Counted from the stretch's first letter, positions 10,891 to 22,917 are shown. The stretch is 64,000 nt of DNA from Montifringilla adamsi (GCA_017590115.1 JAGGNK010010892.1:4927927-4991926), one strand, 5' to 3'. A program made the numbers and translations. Notes: generated from the letters alone by a model not told the origin.

Positions 10891-12457
10891 TGAGGGGCCA
10901 GATCCAGCCGTGTCACTGCCCTGACTGCAGCAGAACAATGCTCATCCACCCCAGCCAGGGATCAGGGGCTAAGAAGCAACCGGAGTCATGTTATCAAGCT
11001 GCAAATATATGCAGAGAAGTGAGTGTTATCCAGTGCTCAGCATACTTAATGTCTCTGCAGGCAGCCAGCATCCAGCCTGGAAATGGGGCACGGCCGGGGT
11101 AATTCCTGCTGGGGCAGCTTCACCTGGGCAGCAGGATCTTCTCCACGGGCTGGAATTCCCAGGCAGGGCTGGAGATCCATTGGAAAGAGATGCTCCAGGG
11201 CACACAAACAGGGTGCAGAGTGCGGGGATCACAAGGAGAAGCCGGGTTTAAATAAAAGAGGAGTTTGGAACTGATTATGAAGGCAGGCTCGCTGTGGGAC
11301 CTGGATGTACCTGTTGGGTGTAAATCCTGCTGCTGCCCCCAGCAGCCCAACTGCCCGGGACACGAGTGGATGTTCCCTCTCCTCTGCAGGCACTCATCAC
11401 ACACCTCACTTCATTTGATGCCTTTGATCAAACTCTGAGCCCCAAAAGCCCCGTGCACAAGAGCCACAGCTCACCTGGTGTCACAGCAGGGCTGGGACAC
11501 CAAGCCCCGTTCATCTGCTCCCTCTTTAAGCTCATGGAATGGCTTGGGAGGGTTCACTACTGCCTCTCTCCATCCACATCATCAGTGAACCCCGGCTTGC
11601 GCCAGAACCTCAGCCCAAACCCCTTTCCTATCAATGTTTGGGGGGGGTTGACTCTTCTCCACCTACGAAAGCAAAGACTCCTATACGAGCAAGTGCCACA
11701 CGACCCATCAGCAAAGAGGAGGAGGTGGGAAAGCACAGAGGAGAAGGAGGTGTTTGGGCTGATTAACGAACTGGGTGGCAATTAATTTCCATTTGAATGC
11801 TGACAGACAGCGATAACCTCTGCATTCCAGAGGGCAGCGCCTCATCAGATGCTCCTCAGGTACTCCGGGCTGGATTTATGCAGCAGGCAGTAATCCAGCT
11901 CGAAATGGAAGTGAAACAGGGTGGAAAGTAAATCACCGACTTGCCCTGAGTAAATAGAAACTCTGTGTTATGGCTGGCAAAATGGGGAGGGCAGGGTGTG
12001 CACGGGGTTGGCTGATCCCTGGGGCTGAGGGGCTGGAGCAGGGTGATCCTGTGGAGTGGGAGGGAGGGAAAGGTGGCAGCAGGAATGTTCAGGTACTGCT
12101 GCAGGGCCCAGGCACAGCTCCCTGCGGGGTTCCAGCCTCTCTCAGGGTGGTGGGGCATGGCCAAGTGTTGTCCTTTGGGCACTGTGTGGGCTGGGCCACC
12201 CGAGCTGCTCCGAGCCACGGTCCTGTCCCTGCTGGTGGCCCCTGCCAGGGCAGCCCCCAGAGCTGGGCAGGCACAGCGTGATGCTGCACCAAAACAATTC
12301 TGGGGCTCTCCCTGCAGCAGGGCCAGTCCTTCCGGGCAGTCACTCCTTCCTGGGCTGCAGGAAAAGCAAAGTGTTCCCTTCATCACCCTGTGCTCAGCTG
12401 AGCTCCTCCTGAGGCACTGAACACCGATCCGCCTTGGAGCTGCACCTGCTGGTGGTC
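10891..12457. other. Unique sequence without a recognised feature
   Basis: No repeat family was recognised. A 29-base acceptor-to-donor interval (11831-11859) was seen and rejected. GC-rich 11990-12420 has overlapping chance frames on both strands. Confidence 0.5.
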
Positions 12458-12463
12458 CTGGTG

Positions 12464-12815
12464 TGAGAAATGATACTCACTTAAAAATGTAAAAGGTTTA
12501 TTAAAACCTTATCAAAAATACAACAGAAGACTGAATAGAGAAAATATTACAGTGCTGGGAGCAGAGGATTTTCCCCACCATGTGCTCACCCACACCACGG
12601 AGGTTTCACCTTTTAACCCTTTAGCCACTCCCAAAGTTCTGTCATGGACTCCTTCTTCACTGTCCAGTGGTGGACTTCACTGCCTTAAATCCTGATTGGA
12701 GCTCAGGTGCTGCCCGAGTGACAAACTGACCCTCCCAAATGTCCCAAACCCAGGCCAGCCCTGATAACAACACAAGGGGGTAAAACGTAAGTAGAAATCT
12801 ATAAAACTCCTCTTT

Positions 12816-12865
<50 letters not shown>

Positions 12866-12916
12866 TATTTACCTTTTAATTGTGAGAGCCAACCATCTCA
12901 TTACTCATCCATAACA
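12464..12916 (-). mobile_element. Solo endogenous-retrovirus LTR with 6-bp target duplication
   Basis: The element runs TGAGAAATG...ATAACA and is flanked by identical CTGGTG hexamers (12458-12463 and 12917-12922). Read on the minus strand it begins TGTTATGGATGAG and ends TTTCTCA, with AATAAA (complement near 12497-12502) close to the 3' end. A six-base target duplication with TG...CA ends is usual for ERV2/ERVK-type elements. No internal region remains, so it is a solo LTR of 453 bases that includes a CA microsatellite. Confidence 0.88.
12821..12863. repeat. (CA)n microsatellite inside the solo LTR
   Basis: About 21 uninterrupted CA units lie inside the LTR at 12464-12916. The Val-Cys repeat frames on the minus strand are produced by it and are not genes. 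Confidence 0.97.
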
Positions 12917-12922
12917 CTGGTG

Positions 12923-13659
12923 TGGCTCAGCTTTGTCCCTTTTGTCCCTTTCCTTACCTGGGTCACCCTGCACAGCCAAGCTCCCCCAAACCCCACTGTG
13001 TCCAAAGACTGGAGATCAAACTTGCCAGCTGCAGCTGCCCTCTCATGCCAAACCTTCCTCCTCCCCACACCTCTGAGCTAGCTGCCTGGCCCTGGATCCC
13101 TCACAGGATCCATCTCTCTACTTCCCCCTCTCCCAGGTGTGTTCTTCTTGACATCCCCAACACTCTGAGCCAGACTACAGCCTCCTGACCAGGCTCCTAC
13201 TGCCACCAGCCTCAGGTTAAAGCCACCAGGACTCTGGGGACAGACAGGTCCAGTGGAACACCATCCATGGATTCCATTCCTCTGCAGGACAGTACAGACC
13301 TGGATGAGAAACTGCTGGAGCAAAAGCCTTGACAGCACCTACTGAGAAGAAATAAATGAGTTAAAAAGTATGTCCTGGACTGTGCAGGGCCAGAGACTGA
13401 ATGTGTCCCCTCCATGCAAGCACCATGAGAGGCAGCAGAGAGTCAGGTGTGACCTGAATTAAGTCTCAGCAATCTTGCAGGAAAAAATGAGACTGATCCT
13501 TCCTCTGCTTTTGGATCAGGCTGAGCTCTGGGTCATGATTTACTCCAGCATGAGGGAGAACAGAGCTGGGCCAAGAGCTTCATGTCTCCTGGTTTTGCCT
13601 CCCCGTCTCCTCCTGGTTGTGTCATTCTTTGAAATATTTGGGGGCTGTGAGAACAGCTC
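12923..13659. other. Unique sequence without a recognised feature
   Basis: No repeat was recognised. A minus-strand donor-like CCCAG/GTAAGG at 12953-12958 has a plausible acceptor 51 bases away, but two frames are open across most of it, so it was not called. Confidence 0.45.
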
Positions 13660-14060
13660 CCATTAAGTGTATCACTGGCTTTCCTCTTGGTATTTATGAT
13701 TTAATAATTCCTCAATCTGTCACAATCAGTATTGAAAGAGCGTGGCTGGGTATAATGGAATAATTTGAAAGGGAATGCTGGAGTGCAGGAACAGCCTGAG
13801 CTCTTTTCAGCAGATGCAAAAGTGAATAATATTTAGGGAGGTGTTTATAAATCAGCACACCCTTTAATTAAGCAAAACATTTTGCTAAGGAAGAATCAAT
13901 TAGCAATTCATGGCACTAGGCCTGGCCTATTATCAAAGAGCTTGTACATGATAAAGCACAACTGCTTGTGTGTCTTTCCAGCTAATTATCAGTAACTTGT
14001 TTTAGTTGTCTTTCAAAGCTCTGTGTTAAGAGACAAGATAAAGATCTACATGGGCAAGGG
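13660..14060. promoter_or_regulatory. Possible conserved non-coding element (enhancer-like composition)
   Basis: A 400-base AT-rich, non-repetitive island sits in GC-rich surroundings. It contains clustered words such as TTTAATTAAGC, CAATTAGCAATTC, GCTAATTATCAG, a CAGATG E-box and AGATAAAG GATA-type sites. The composition is what one expects of a developmental enhancer, but only an alignment could show constraint. Confidence 0.28.
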
Positions 14061-14588
14061 GGGCTGCTGCTTTGCCTTTCCCTCCAATCTCTTTGTGTCT
14101 GTACTAATTGCCAGGAGTGGAAAGTGGATGGTGTGAAGTCCTGGGGTGGAGGGGTAGGGCATGGAACGTCACTCTAGTCCAGCAATGGGAAAGATGGGAC
14201 CAGGCTCATCCCTGATCCCCTCCCATTCATTTTAATGTCTAATTTCTCATTTTACAGCCAGGCCAGCAGCACTGCTGGCCTGGTGGGGATTTGCTGAGGG
14301 AGAGCAGGTGAGATTTGAGGAGGGGCAGGACCATGGGATGGTCCCTGCTATGGATCAATAGGTGGGAGACAGTGAGTGGTGACTGAGAGTCTGGGGGTTC
14401 TCAGTTTGGCTCCACAGCCTGCAGAGCCCAAAGCACAGCAGGGGCTCACTCTGGGCTGAAGGAAGGGAGACAGCACCCTGTTCCATCAGAAATCCATAGA
14501 AATGGCAGAGAGGGCTCAGATCCTGTCTGGGATCGGGAACATAGCAGCAAAACCTACACATTTCTGTGTCTCTTGGGCACGTGCCAAC
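14061..14588. other. Unique sequence without a recognised feature
   Basis: GC-rich DNA with no recognised repeat or exon. Confidence 0.5.
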
Positions 14589-14849
14589 TCAAGAGCTTAA
14601 ACACACCATGCTGGCACAAGTGACAGGATTATGAGCAGTTTCAATCTGATGCAGATGGTCTTCCCATTTGCTTCCTTGTTTAAACAGCAATTTGGCAAGT
14701 TTGTCATTCATAAAGCTTTTATAGCGCTCCATGCGCTCCTCCCCGGGCACAGGGATGTTTGTGGCTGCCTGCAGCACAGGTTCCTCTGTGCTGAGGGTGT
14801 GTTGGTACACCCTTGTGTCTCCTTCAGTCAGAGGAGCCTTGGGAATTCC
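14589..14849 (-). pseudogene. Coding-like frame (exon or retrocopy fragment), gene unknown
   Basis: The minus strand is open for about 87 codons that look protein-like: GIPKAPLTEGD, then TEEPVLQAATNIPVPGEE, then RMERYKSFMNDKLAKLLFKQ, then KWEDHLHQIE. The charged, helix-prone composition differs from the GC-driven frames elsewhere. The frame begins right at the target site of a mini-LTR (14855-14959) and stays open through it to an ATG at 14936. Before the insertion the upstream text would have read TTCTATAG/AGTGG, a possible acceptor; the only nearby donor (ATG/GTGTGT) is weak. It could be an old exon, a decayed retrocopy or chance. I do not recognise the protein. Confidence 0.3.
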
Positions 14850-14854
14850 ACTCT

Positions 14855-14959
14855 TGTCCTGGTTTGAAAAGGCAGGTGTCTGTTCGGGAAGGCAGGTGAG
14901 AACTGCCCAGCTCTGACAGATGGGCACAGAATGCACAACCCCATTTCTAACCTAAGACA
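14855..14959 (-). mobile_element. Internally deleted mini-LTR, family Y, with 5-bp target duplication
   Basis: The 105-base element runs TGTCCTGG...TAAGACA between identical ACTCT pentamers (14850-14854 and 14960-14964). Its two ends match those of 22240-22917 and 31691-31939, but the middle, including the polyadenylation region, is missing. The exact target duplication suggests that it integrated in about this form or collapsed later without disturbing its ends. Confidence 0.85.
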
Positions 14960-15234
14960 ACTCTATAGAACAGATTTCCACTTAAAAACTCCCTCAGCCA
15001 AGCCAGGCGTCACAGCCACCTCACAGGAGGATGGAGTGCCCTGAGATGTGCCAGGGGCTGAGGAAAAGCTGCAGGCTGCTGCTCAGATCCAAGTGGGAGG
15101 TGGGCAAAGGCAGGGCCAGGAGGCTGCTCTGCAATGAGCCTGCAGGGAAGGAGAGGCTGGAAAGTGTCACCATTCGTGGTGATCAGGGATCTGGGTCATC
15201 TCTTCAGGGTGCTGGGAGAGAGAAGGGTCCAGGG

Positions 15235-15583
15235 AGGCCTTAGAGCCCCTTCCAGTACCTAAAGGGGCTCCAAGAGAGCTGGAGGAGGACTAGGGACAAG
15301 GATTGAAGGACAGACCAAGGGGAATGGCTTCCCACTGCCAGAGGGCAGGGATGGATGGGATATTGGGAAGGGATTGTTCCCTGTGAGGGTGGGCAGGCCC
15401 TGGCACAGGTTGCCCAGAGAAGCTGTGGCTGCCCCTGAATCCCTGGAAGTGCCCAAGGCCAGGCTGGACAGGGCTTGGAGCAACCTGGGACAGTGGAAGG
15501 TGTCCCTGCCATGGCAGGGGGTGGGACTATATCGGCTTTATGGTCCCTTGAACCCAAACCATGGTGAGATTCTGTGATTTGAA
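15235..15583 (+). mobile_element. CR1 LINE 3' tail, sense
   Basis: The text contains GAGGGTGGGCAGGCCCTGGC, CCCTGGAAGTGCCCAAGGCC, ATGGCAGGGGGTGGGAC and the terminal GATTCTGTGATTT. These are the standard blocks of a 5'-truncated avian CR1 read in the sense direction. Confidence 0.9.
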
Positions 15584-18500
15584 GAGGAGGATTTGATTTG
15601 AAGAGAGGTTGAGAAACCAGATCTGGGCATTATGTAGTCCAGTTTCTCAAACCTTGGATAAAACACCCTGTAGTGAACCAGGCAGATGGACTGTAGGAGT
15701 AAAAAGGGCTTTGTTTGCCCACAAGTATCCAATCAAAGCACAATGAAAGTTTAATCAATTAACAGCTTCCATGTGGTTTTGCTGAGTGTAAAACAAGGAG
15801 GCATCATGGCTTGCATTGGCATGAGCTGCTCACATCTTAAGACAAGTAAATATTTAGCCAATAATTCTGATATTTTTTTGGCAACACAATGCATCTTTGT
15901 TCTTCATCTGTTTACTTGTGGTTTACTTGTGGTTTTATTGTGGCTAATACACAGCAGGGTACTGGATGTTAATTCAACCTTCTCTCTAAGGGGATATCCA
16001 CAGTCTTTGCAGGAGCTGAGAAGAGAGTTAGGGGTGCTCTCAGATTCCTGGGCAGTGACTAATTAGTGTGTAATTATTGCTTCTAGAGCTGCCTGTGCTC
16101 ATACACACTCATGGTCCTTATTGTTGTGAGCAGGACCTGCTGCCACAGTCAACTTTATGAACAAGGACTCCCCATTTCTTCTCTAGTCCCCTCAGAGGAA
16201 GCCCATCCTGTTCCACTCTAGGGTTATCTGCAGGCTTCACTCCATGATAAACATGGAAATATTAACTCTTGTCTTATCTGAGTGCTCTTATTAAAGAAGA
16301 TTATTTCATGAGGCTTGCAAAAAGTGTGAAATCAAAGAAGTGGGGTGGGAAGACAGCTGGGGACAGGACAGACTGAACTGTCTGTGGGCCCTCAGACAAC
16401 TCATTTAACCCTTCTGATTCTCACAGTGTGTGGTGAGACAACAAAACAGCCCAGCCAGGAGCAGGGTAGAAGGTCTAAGAGCAATTAGCTGATGACACCC
16501 AGGTGATGAGGTGCACTGAGGGAGGATGGTGGCATTAATCCCGGTTCATGACAGGGGAACTTGAGGCAAGCTTTGCCTCTGGACTCTCTTTGGGAAGGAA
16601 GCACCAGGCAGGCCATGGGGATGCCCTGCAAGGAGATGAGAAGTGCTGTGAGGGGCCAAAGGTTCCTCTGGTGTCCTGGTGACCAGAGGAAGGACATGGG
16701 GACAAGGGTGGGACACACTGTACTCCCAAGCAGTTTCAGACCAGGGTCTGCCTGAGCTGGGGCTGGGGAAGCTCCTGGGCCACCTGAGCATGAGAGAGAG
16801 GTAATTCCATTCTGCCCAGCCTGAGAGCTGGGACAAGCTGTGTGTGGTGTCCTGTTTTGGGGGGCAGGTGCCCAGGAGAGGGGTGCAGCCCTGAGGGATG
16901 GGCACAGTCTGGCAGAGGCACTGGTTTTAACTCAGGAGCAGCAGCTCTGCCCTGACTGGTTTCTGCACTGAGAGGATAAAAAGGATTGGGAAAGCAACTT
17001 TTTCCCCCTGGCATACACAGCTCCTCCTGAATTCCTGTCAAGGCTCGGGGTGCTGCTGCCATACAAATGCCTCTCTTTCTCTGCTCTTTGTGCAGCTCCC
17101 AGGGAATGCATTATCAGGAGGATGAACTGTGACATTTCTCTGTACCATATTCCAGAGCATCTCCCTGACAATGGATTTCCCTCACGTGCAGCTCCTGTTA
17201 TTAGTGCCCTTCCCAGGGAGATGTTCTCAGGAGTGATAGCTTTGGAAAGCAGTGACAACATCTGGGTTATAAAAGGGGACAAGAGGTTATACAGGAGTCC
17301 TAATGGATTTCAGTGGAGACAGGGTTGAAAGCACCACACATCTCCATTATTGGGAAAACACAGCCCAAGAATTCAGACTTGGTCTGGGCACTTTCAGTTT
17401 ATTTATTTATTTTTTTAACATGCTGTTTCTTCTCTGTCATTTACTCTGAAAGCAGATTTGGTTACGAGGGAGAACTGGTCAGGATCTTTCTGTTTTTCTC
17501 TATTTTATGTTTGATTTTCTCCCAAATAAAAGGAATCCATTTAATTTCTGAAAGTATCATAGGAAAGTCATGCACACACCAACTCTGCAAGGAAAGCTGC
17601 TACAAATGCCTTGATTGTATTTCTTGATTGTAAGTAGAAATAGAGATGGAAAATATCTTCACTTTCATGCAATTCTGATCAAATTTCCCATTAGAACTTG
17701 GCTTGGGACATTGCCTTGTGTTGGTGGGCATCCAGGATGTGTTTTTACAAGTGCTTTAAGGCACAAAGGAAAAAATATACTTAAACATCCATGGAAAATC
17801 GGATTATTGAGCCCAATGTGGCTCAGAAAATGCAGCCCCCCCTTGGCTGGAGCTCACCCACAAGACTAAGGCAGGAGCTGGTTTAGTTCTTTGTGTTGAC
17901 TGCAGCATCCTGGCTCCTGTTTTGGAGGGTAAAAGGACTGAATGGTGCCTGTATTTACCATCCACCCCTGCAAGGGTTCTTAAAAATGCTGGGCTCCAGC
18001 CTTTCAGGTGGTTGGCTGTACCTGCAGAGGTGTTTGAGCTGGGCGGGTGAAGATTTCCCAAAATTGAAGGCTAAAAAATATTAGTTCCAAAAGTTTAGGG
18101 CTGCTGGAAAACCATGGTGTTAAAGTGGTTTGCTATTTGAATTTCTTAATTATTAATTTCAAAGGTGATTGTGGAAAAGCAGTGATTATTGACTGGGGCA
18201 GGTGAGGAGACAGGAAAGAGTTCCTTGGGATCATTTAGAGGGATGAGGGCACAGACTGCTGAGTGGGAGCAGAGGGAACACAAGACAAAAGCTGGACACC
18301 ATTCCAGCCTTGCTGCATTTTCTCTACAACCACCACAGCCACGAGCTCCTTATTGCTAATTGAAATATAAGATGCAAGCAGGGAGAAAATTTTAAAAATA
18401 ACTGAAAAAAGGCAGATAAAAGCATGGCCAAGAGCTGAGGATTCTGAAAATCACCCAGTAATGAGAAACAAAGCAAATACGTCCAGGATGAGGGAGGGGA

Positions 18501-18659
18501 AGCATCTGCAGCACTGCACAGGAGAGCCTGGTTCCCTGCCCTGCCCCATTCAGCTTCTGAACACCTGGTTTTTGTCAGTGCTGCCTGTTTGTCCCACCTT
18601 GGGGACAATGGCTGGGTGAAGAGAGGAGGGATTTTGTCATATTGGAATTCAGTTTCCTT
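15584..18659. other. Unique sequence, 3 kb without a recognised gene
   Basis: Low-copy DNA with a short TTTA run at 17398-17416 and AT-rich patches at 15780-15960 and 16050-16080. The 15-mer TGACTAATTAGTGTG (16056-16070) recurs at 20302-20316. No exon or repeat family could be supported. Confidence 0.45.
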
Positions 18660-18679
18660 TGCATTGCCATGGCAATGCA
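18660..18679. other. 20-base perfect palindrome
   Basis: TGCATTGCCATGGCAATGCA equals its own reverse complement, with no spacer. A symmetric site could bind a dimeric factor, but the motif matches none I can name. Confidence 0.9.
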
Positions 18680-21600
18680 GGCAAGATTTTGATCACTGGC
18701 TGAGACACTTCAGTAGATATTAATACAGCTTTTGCCAAGGAGGGAGCTGAATGACAGCTCTGTTTGTAAGGCTGATTTGAACCTTCTGCTTTTTAGGGTG
18801 GATCAAAAGCCATGCACCCAGAGAAAGTGAAAAGGGGAGGAAAAAAGGGATCTTACTTAGGGCAACTTAAGAAAAACGCCTGAAGTTGAGAGAATACATT
18901 TAATTCCTACTAAATTGGCATCAACGTCTTTGGCTGACTGCAAGGCAAGAAAGTGCAAACTCCCTTGAGGCAGCAAGTTCTAAAATAACCTTCTACTGCA
19001 GCACTCTGCTGTCAGAAGTTCTAACTCGTGTTTCCACTCCTCTGTCTCCTGAACGTCTCCTTGCTCACGGAGCTGATATTTTATCCCTTATTTGTATAAG
19101 GTGTGACATAATAAGAGCACCAGACTCATGTCTGAGACCCCTCAGGTCAGCAGAAGCACTCACAGCCCCAATTTATGCTTCTGAAGAAATTAATTTTCCC
19201 TATTCCTACTCTTTCATAACTATGAGAATGTTAATTATGTCCCTAATGAATGTTTTAAGCCCGAGTAGAGGATGCCCAGCAGCAGCCAGGGGAAGGTGGC
19301 AGGAAACCAGGTGAGGTGGCTCCTCTGAGCACTACACTCAGAAACAAAGGGGCAAAACCTGCTCCCTGCATGGGCAAACTCAGTTACAGCTGCCTCCTAC
19401 AAGCACTGGTGACCACCACAAGCAGCCAAGGGGCTCCAAGTGTCTCGCAATCCCAGCTGGAGCTGAGGAAAGCTCCCACCACAGCACAGGGTTTTGTTGC
19501 TCTGGTTGTTTTTCTGGAATAATTAAAGCTGGCTCGACCACTGGAAGCAAAACTCCTCTGAGGGTGAAATAATGGCTCCTGAAAGGTTTGGACAGCTCTG
19601 GAACAGGCTGAGCCCAGCCATGCAGGTTGACAGCAGTGTAGGATACAAGGTCCATCCCCACGGTGCGTTCCCTTTGGTAGGAGAGCCTGGACTGACACGG
19701 CAGCTGTGACAGAGCTTCTGCCAAAAGTCTAAATGCTGGGAATTGGAGCCTTTTGAAGGAGCTCCTGCCATGGAAATGTGCTCCCTGTTCCCTGTCAGAT
19801 CCCATCGCTCACCACCCCACCTCCTGCTGACACTTTGGGCTCTCCAGGCAGGGCCCCTCACGCCGGATCTGCAGCCTGGATCTCTCAGCTGGAACAAAGT
19901 CACAGCCTGTCCAGCCCATGGCTCAGACCTGTGACAGTGCCTGAGAGCCAGAGTGACATCCCTCCCACTCAGATACACATCCCTGTCAGCTCAGGGAACC
20001 TTGGGATGCTGGGGATCTTTGCACTGCTGATATGCTGCCTGCAGACTCCCCAGCGTTTCTGCACAAGTGCATTTTGTTCTCCAGATCGTTCTTTTTCCCC
20101 ACTTAGCACTTTATCCCAACAGGAAATGTTCTGTAAGGCCACCAGCCTAATTAAAAAGTTCTCATGTCGAGGCTGTTCTGAAATGTGCACATTTAGAGCT
20201 CACTGCACATGCAGAACAGGAACGTATGCATATGGATATCTGCAACCATCTTCCTATTTTTGGCTGAGTGAGCATATTTTCTGGGATCACATTCTGATCT
20301 CTGACTAATTAGTGTGCAGGATTAATATTTTTCAAGGGTGTTTAGCTGTGAAAAAACACGTGTTTGGCTGCATGTTCAATTTGCAAGTATGCTCCCTGCA
20401 CTGCCACGGACTGATCAGGAATTGTGTGGGGAAAAACAAGGTCTTTGTCCATTTGCATCAGTGGTTTTTGCTTTACCAGCACAAGGAGACAGGTGGTTGA
20501 ATTTAGATTTTGTGAATGCTCGTGCATAGCCAAATCCCTTGGAAAATCTAGGTCAAACCCTGCAGACAACATTTGGGCTGGCTTCTGTTTCCACACACTC
20601 TTTGCACTGCAAGGAATCGATTCTAAGCACATCAGAGAAGGGAAGTGACAGCAGAAAGTTCTGCTCAAGCCATACGGATTTGAATCACCCCGTCTCCCCC
20701 AAAGTCAGGTATTAAGACTTCCTCAATTCTTCCCATTTTGTTCCAATCCATTGAAATGGAACCCAGCAGTGCCGCCACTGTGCTCACTAACACAGCCCTG
20801 CAATCTGACCACGTCCTGCTGCTTCCATTGGAATTCAGACTGGGTACTGAGCTTCCCTGGGGATTGATCCAGTGCCTGGCTACCAATTCCTTCAATTCCA
20901 GCTTCCTTCTGCCCTTCATTCTCTAGAAACCCCCTCAGATTTACTTGGTGGGGAAACAAACACACCTGGTGGAGCTGAAGAATCACCTCGTGATCTGAGT
21001 CTTTGTCAAAGTTCAACCTGAACCATTTTGGTGAGGGGGAACAAAAACCCCAAAACCTTCTCTTCTCTTACCTGTCTGTCACAGTCTGGGGTCTTTGATA
21101 AAATAACACCTCCAAACATTTCATTTTCTGAGCCCATCACACACCTCAGCATCATCCCAGCAATCTGTAAGGCAGTTTGATGAACACACAGGCAGAAGCT
21201 GTTTGAAACAGGGAGATGGTTCATAGACAGCTCTGGCTTAGGGTAAGTGGGTGATGTCTAGAAGAGAAACAATGTTCTCCAGCCTTCATGTTCGTGTGAC
21301 AGTGATCACTGTCAATCACAGTTAAAATGACTTCAGCTTCACAGTGACAGGACCCTGCTGTCACTGCACTTATCTCTGAATAATGTAAAAAAAGCTGAGA
21401 ACCACAAACAGAAAGATTGAGCCTGTGGAGACAGGGATTGACAGGCTTGGAAAGAGCCACCAGGGTACAGCAATCCCAGGCAATCATGGCATTGACCACC
21501 ACTCCCATCGGATCCAGGGGTATTTCCCTCTGAACATTCCCACCAGGCTATGAAACATCCTTCAGGAATCTCAGGGGTGTCACTGAACAGAGCACAGAAT

Positions 21601-22239
21601 TCCCTGAAAAAAAGAGCCCTGAGTACTTCTCACCCCGTGTGGAGGACACAGAGAGCTTCTTGCTGTCTGTGCTTCCTGTGTCCCACAGTCCCTGGAAGTG
21701 CCAGGAACGACCTGGAAGGAGCAGGACAGGGATGTGCTTGTCCAGTGGTTATTTCTGATGGCACAGGGGACATTATCTTTCTGTCACTGAGAACGCACTG
21801 GTGAACACATCACAGAAGTTCTGAACCCTGTGTTTTCTTGGGCTGTATTTCCATGAAAGCACAGCAGAGACATGGCTGTCCAAAGGGAAGAGCAGTCACA
21901 AATGGGAGTTTTCAGCACCTCCTTGAAGGTGTCCCTGCCTCGAGTTCACCGGTGCAAAGCTGGTGTGTGAAAGGTCACTGAGCACAGCAGAGCCAGGAGC
22001 TGTGGGGAGGGCAGGAGCCAGCAGAGGTAATAAAAGAGCAGGGGGAAGAGCTGGTTCTGTGGCACAGGAGAAGGGCTCCACTCCCAGAAATGCCAGCTCT
22101 GAAATGTCCTGAAGGGGCACGCTGAGTGACAGCTGAGCCCTGAGCTAAATTACACGTAGGTATTAATGGTGTGGTTGATTATTGGACTCAAGTTTTCAAA
22201 AAAGGATTCCAAAAGGAATCTTGTTTCTTTCTTCCCAGA
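18680..22239. other. Unique sequence, 3.5 kb without a recognised gene
   Basis: No interspersed repeat was recognised. AT-rich segments at 18880-19260 and 20090-20320 (with GTATGCATATGGATATCTGC) might be non-coding elements. Open frames of up to 176 codons overlap on both strands and are not convincing. Confidence 0.45.
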
Positions 22240-22917
22240 TGTCTTGGGTTGGAAATGCAAGATGTGGCTGGGGGTGTGTATTCTATTGCCATCTGTTAGA
22301 AGTTCTCTCCTGTTCACGGGGCAGTTTTCTTGATCTCTCCCACAGCCAGTCCTCCCTCCAGGAGATCTCTGCTGTTCATGGCCAGGGAGCGTCCCTGCAG
22401 GGCTGATCAAATTCCATCATCCCATGGGGAGATGCTCCGGCCAGGGCAGGAGCCAAGCATTCCTACCTGGATACAATCTGAGCCTGGAACAGCACAGCAG
22501 CCTTTGCCCACTGCATTCCCAGAGGAGCAGCTTTCTCCTGCCCTGCATTCCCAGAGGAAGAGCAGGCCCATCTCCAGCAGCCCTGGAGCTCCAGAGGAAA
22601 ACTGCAGCCTTGTGCAGGATCCCTGCTCCAGCAGAACCACAGCTGGCACTGCAGGAGGGCTGAGCCCCCATGGGATGGGACTGTGCCACCACCCTGACCC
22701 ACAGGGGGACAGAGCCTGCTCTGACTCTGGCAGGGTTGTTTTGTATTGCTGCATTTTTTCCCCCTAATAAAGAACTGTTATTCCTATTCCCATATCTTTG
22801 CCTGAGAGCCCCTTAATTTAAAAATTATGATAATTCAGAGGGAGGGGATTTGCATTTTCCATTCCAAGGAAGGCTCCTGCCGTCCTTAGCAGACACCTGC
22901 CTTTTCAAACCAGGACA
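22240..22917 (+). mobile_element. Endogenous-retrovirus LTR, family Y, longest copy
   Basis: The element runs TGTCTTGGGTTGG...AAACCAGGACA (678 bases) with AATAAA near 22768-22773, followed by the shared CCTATTCCCATATCTTTGCC block. Its reverse complement matches both ends of 31691-31939 and of the mini-LTR 14855-14959. The U3 part contains a short direct repeat (CTGCATTCCCAGAGGA, twice around 22518 and 22541). No clean target duplication was found. It is non-coding, although GC-rich frames cross it. Confidence 0.8.

Noticed and set aside
11831..11859. 29-nt interval between CATTCCAG and CTCAG/GTACTC
   Set aside because: A microexon of this size cannot be told from chance without transcripts.
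12657..12863. Val-Cys repeat frames on the minus strand
   Set aside because: They are produced by the (CA)n microsatellite inside an LTR.
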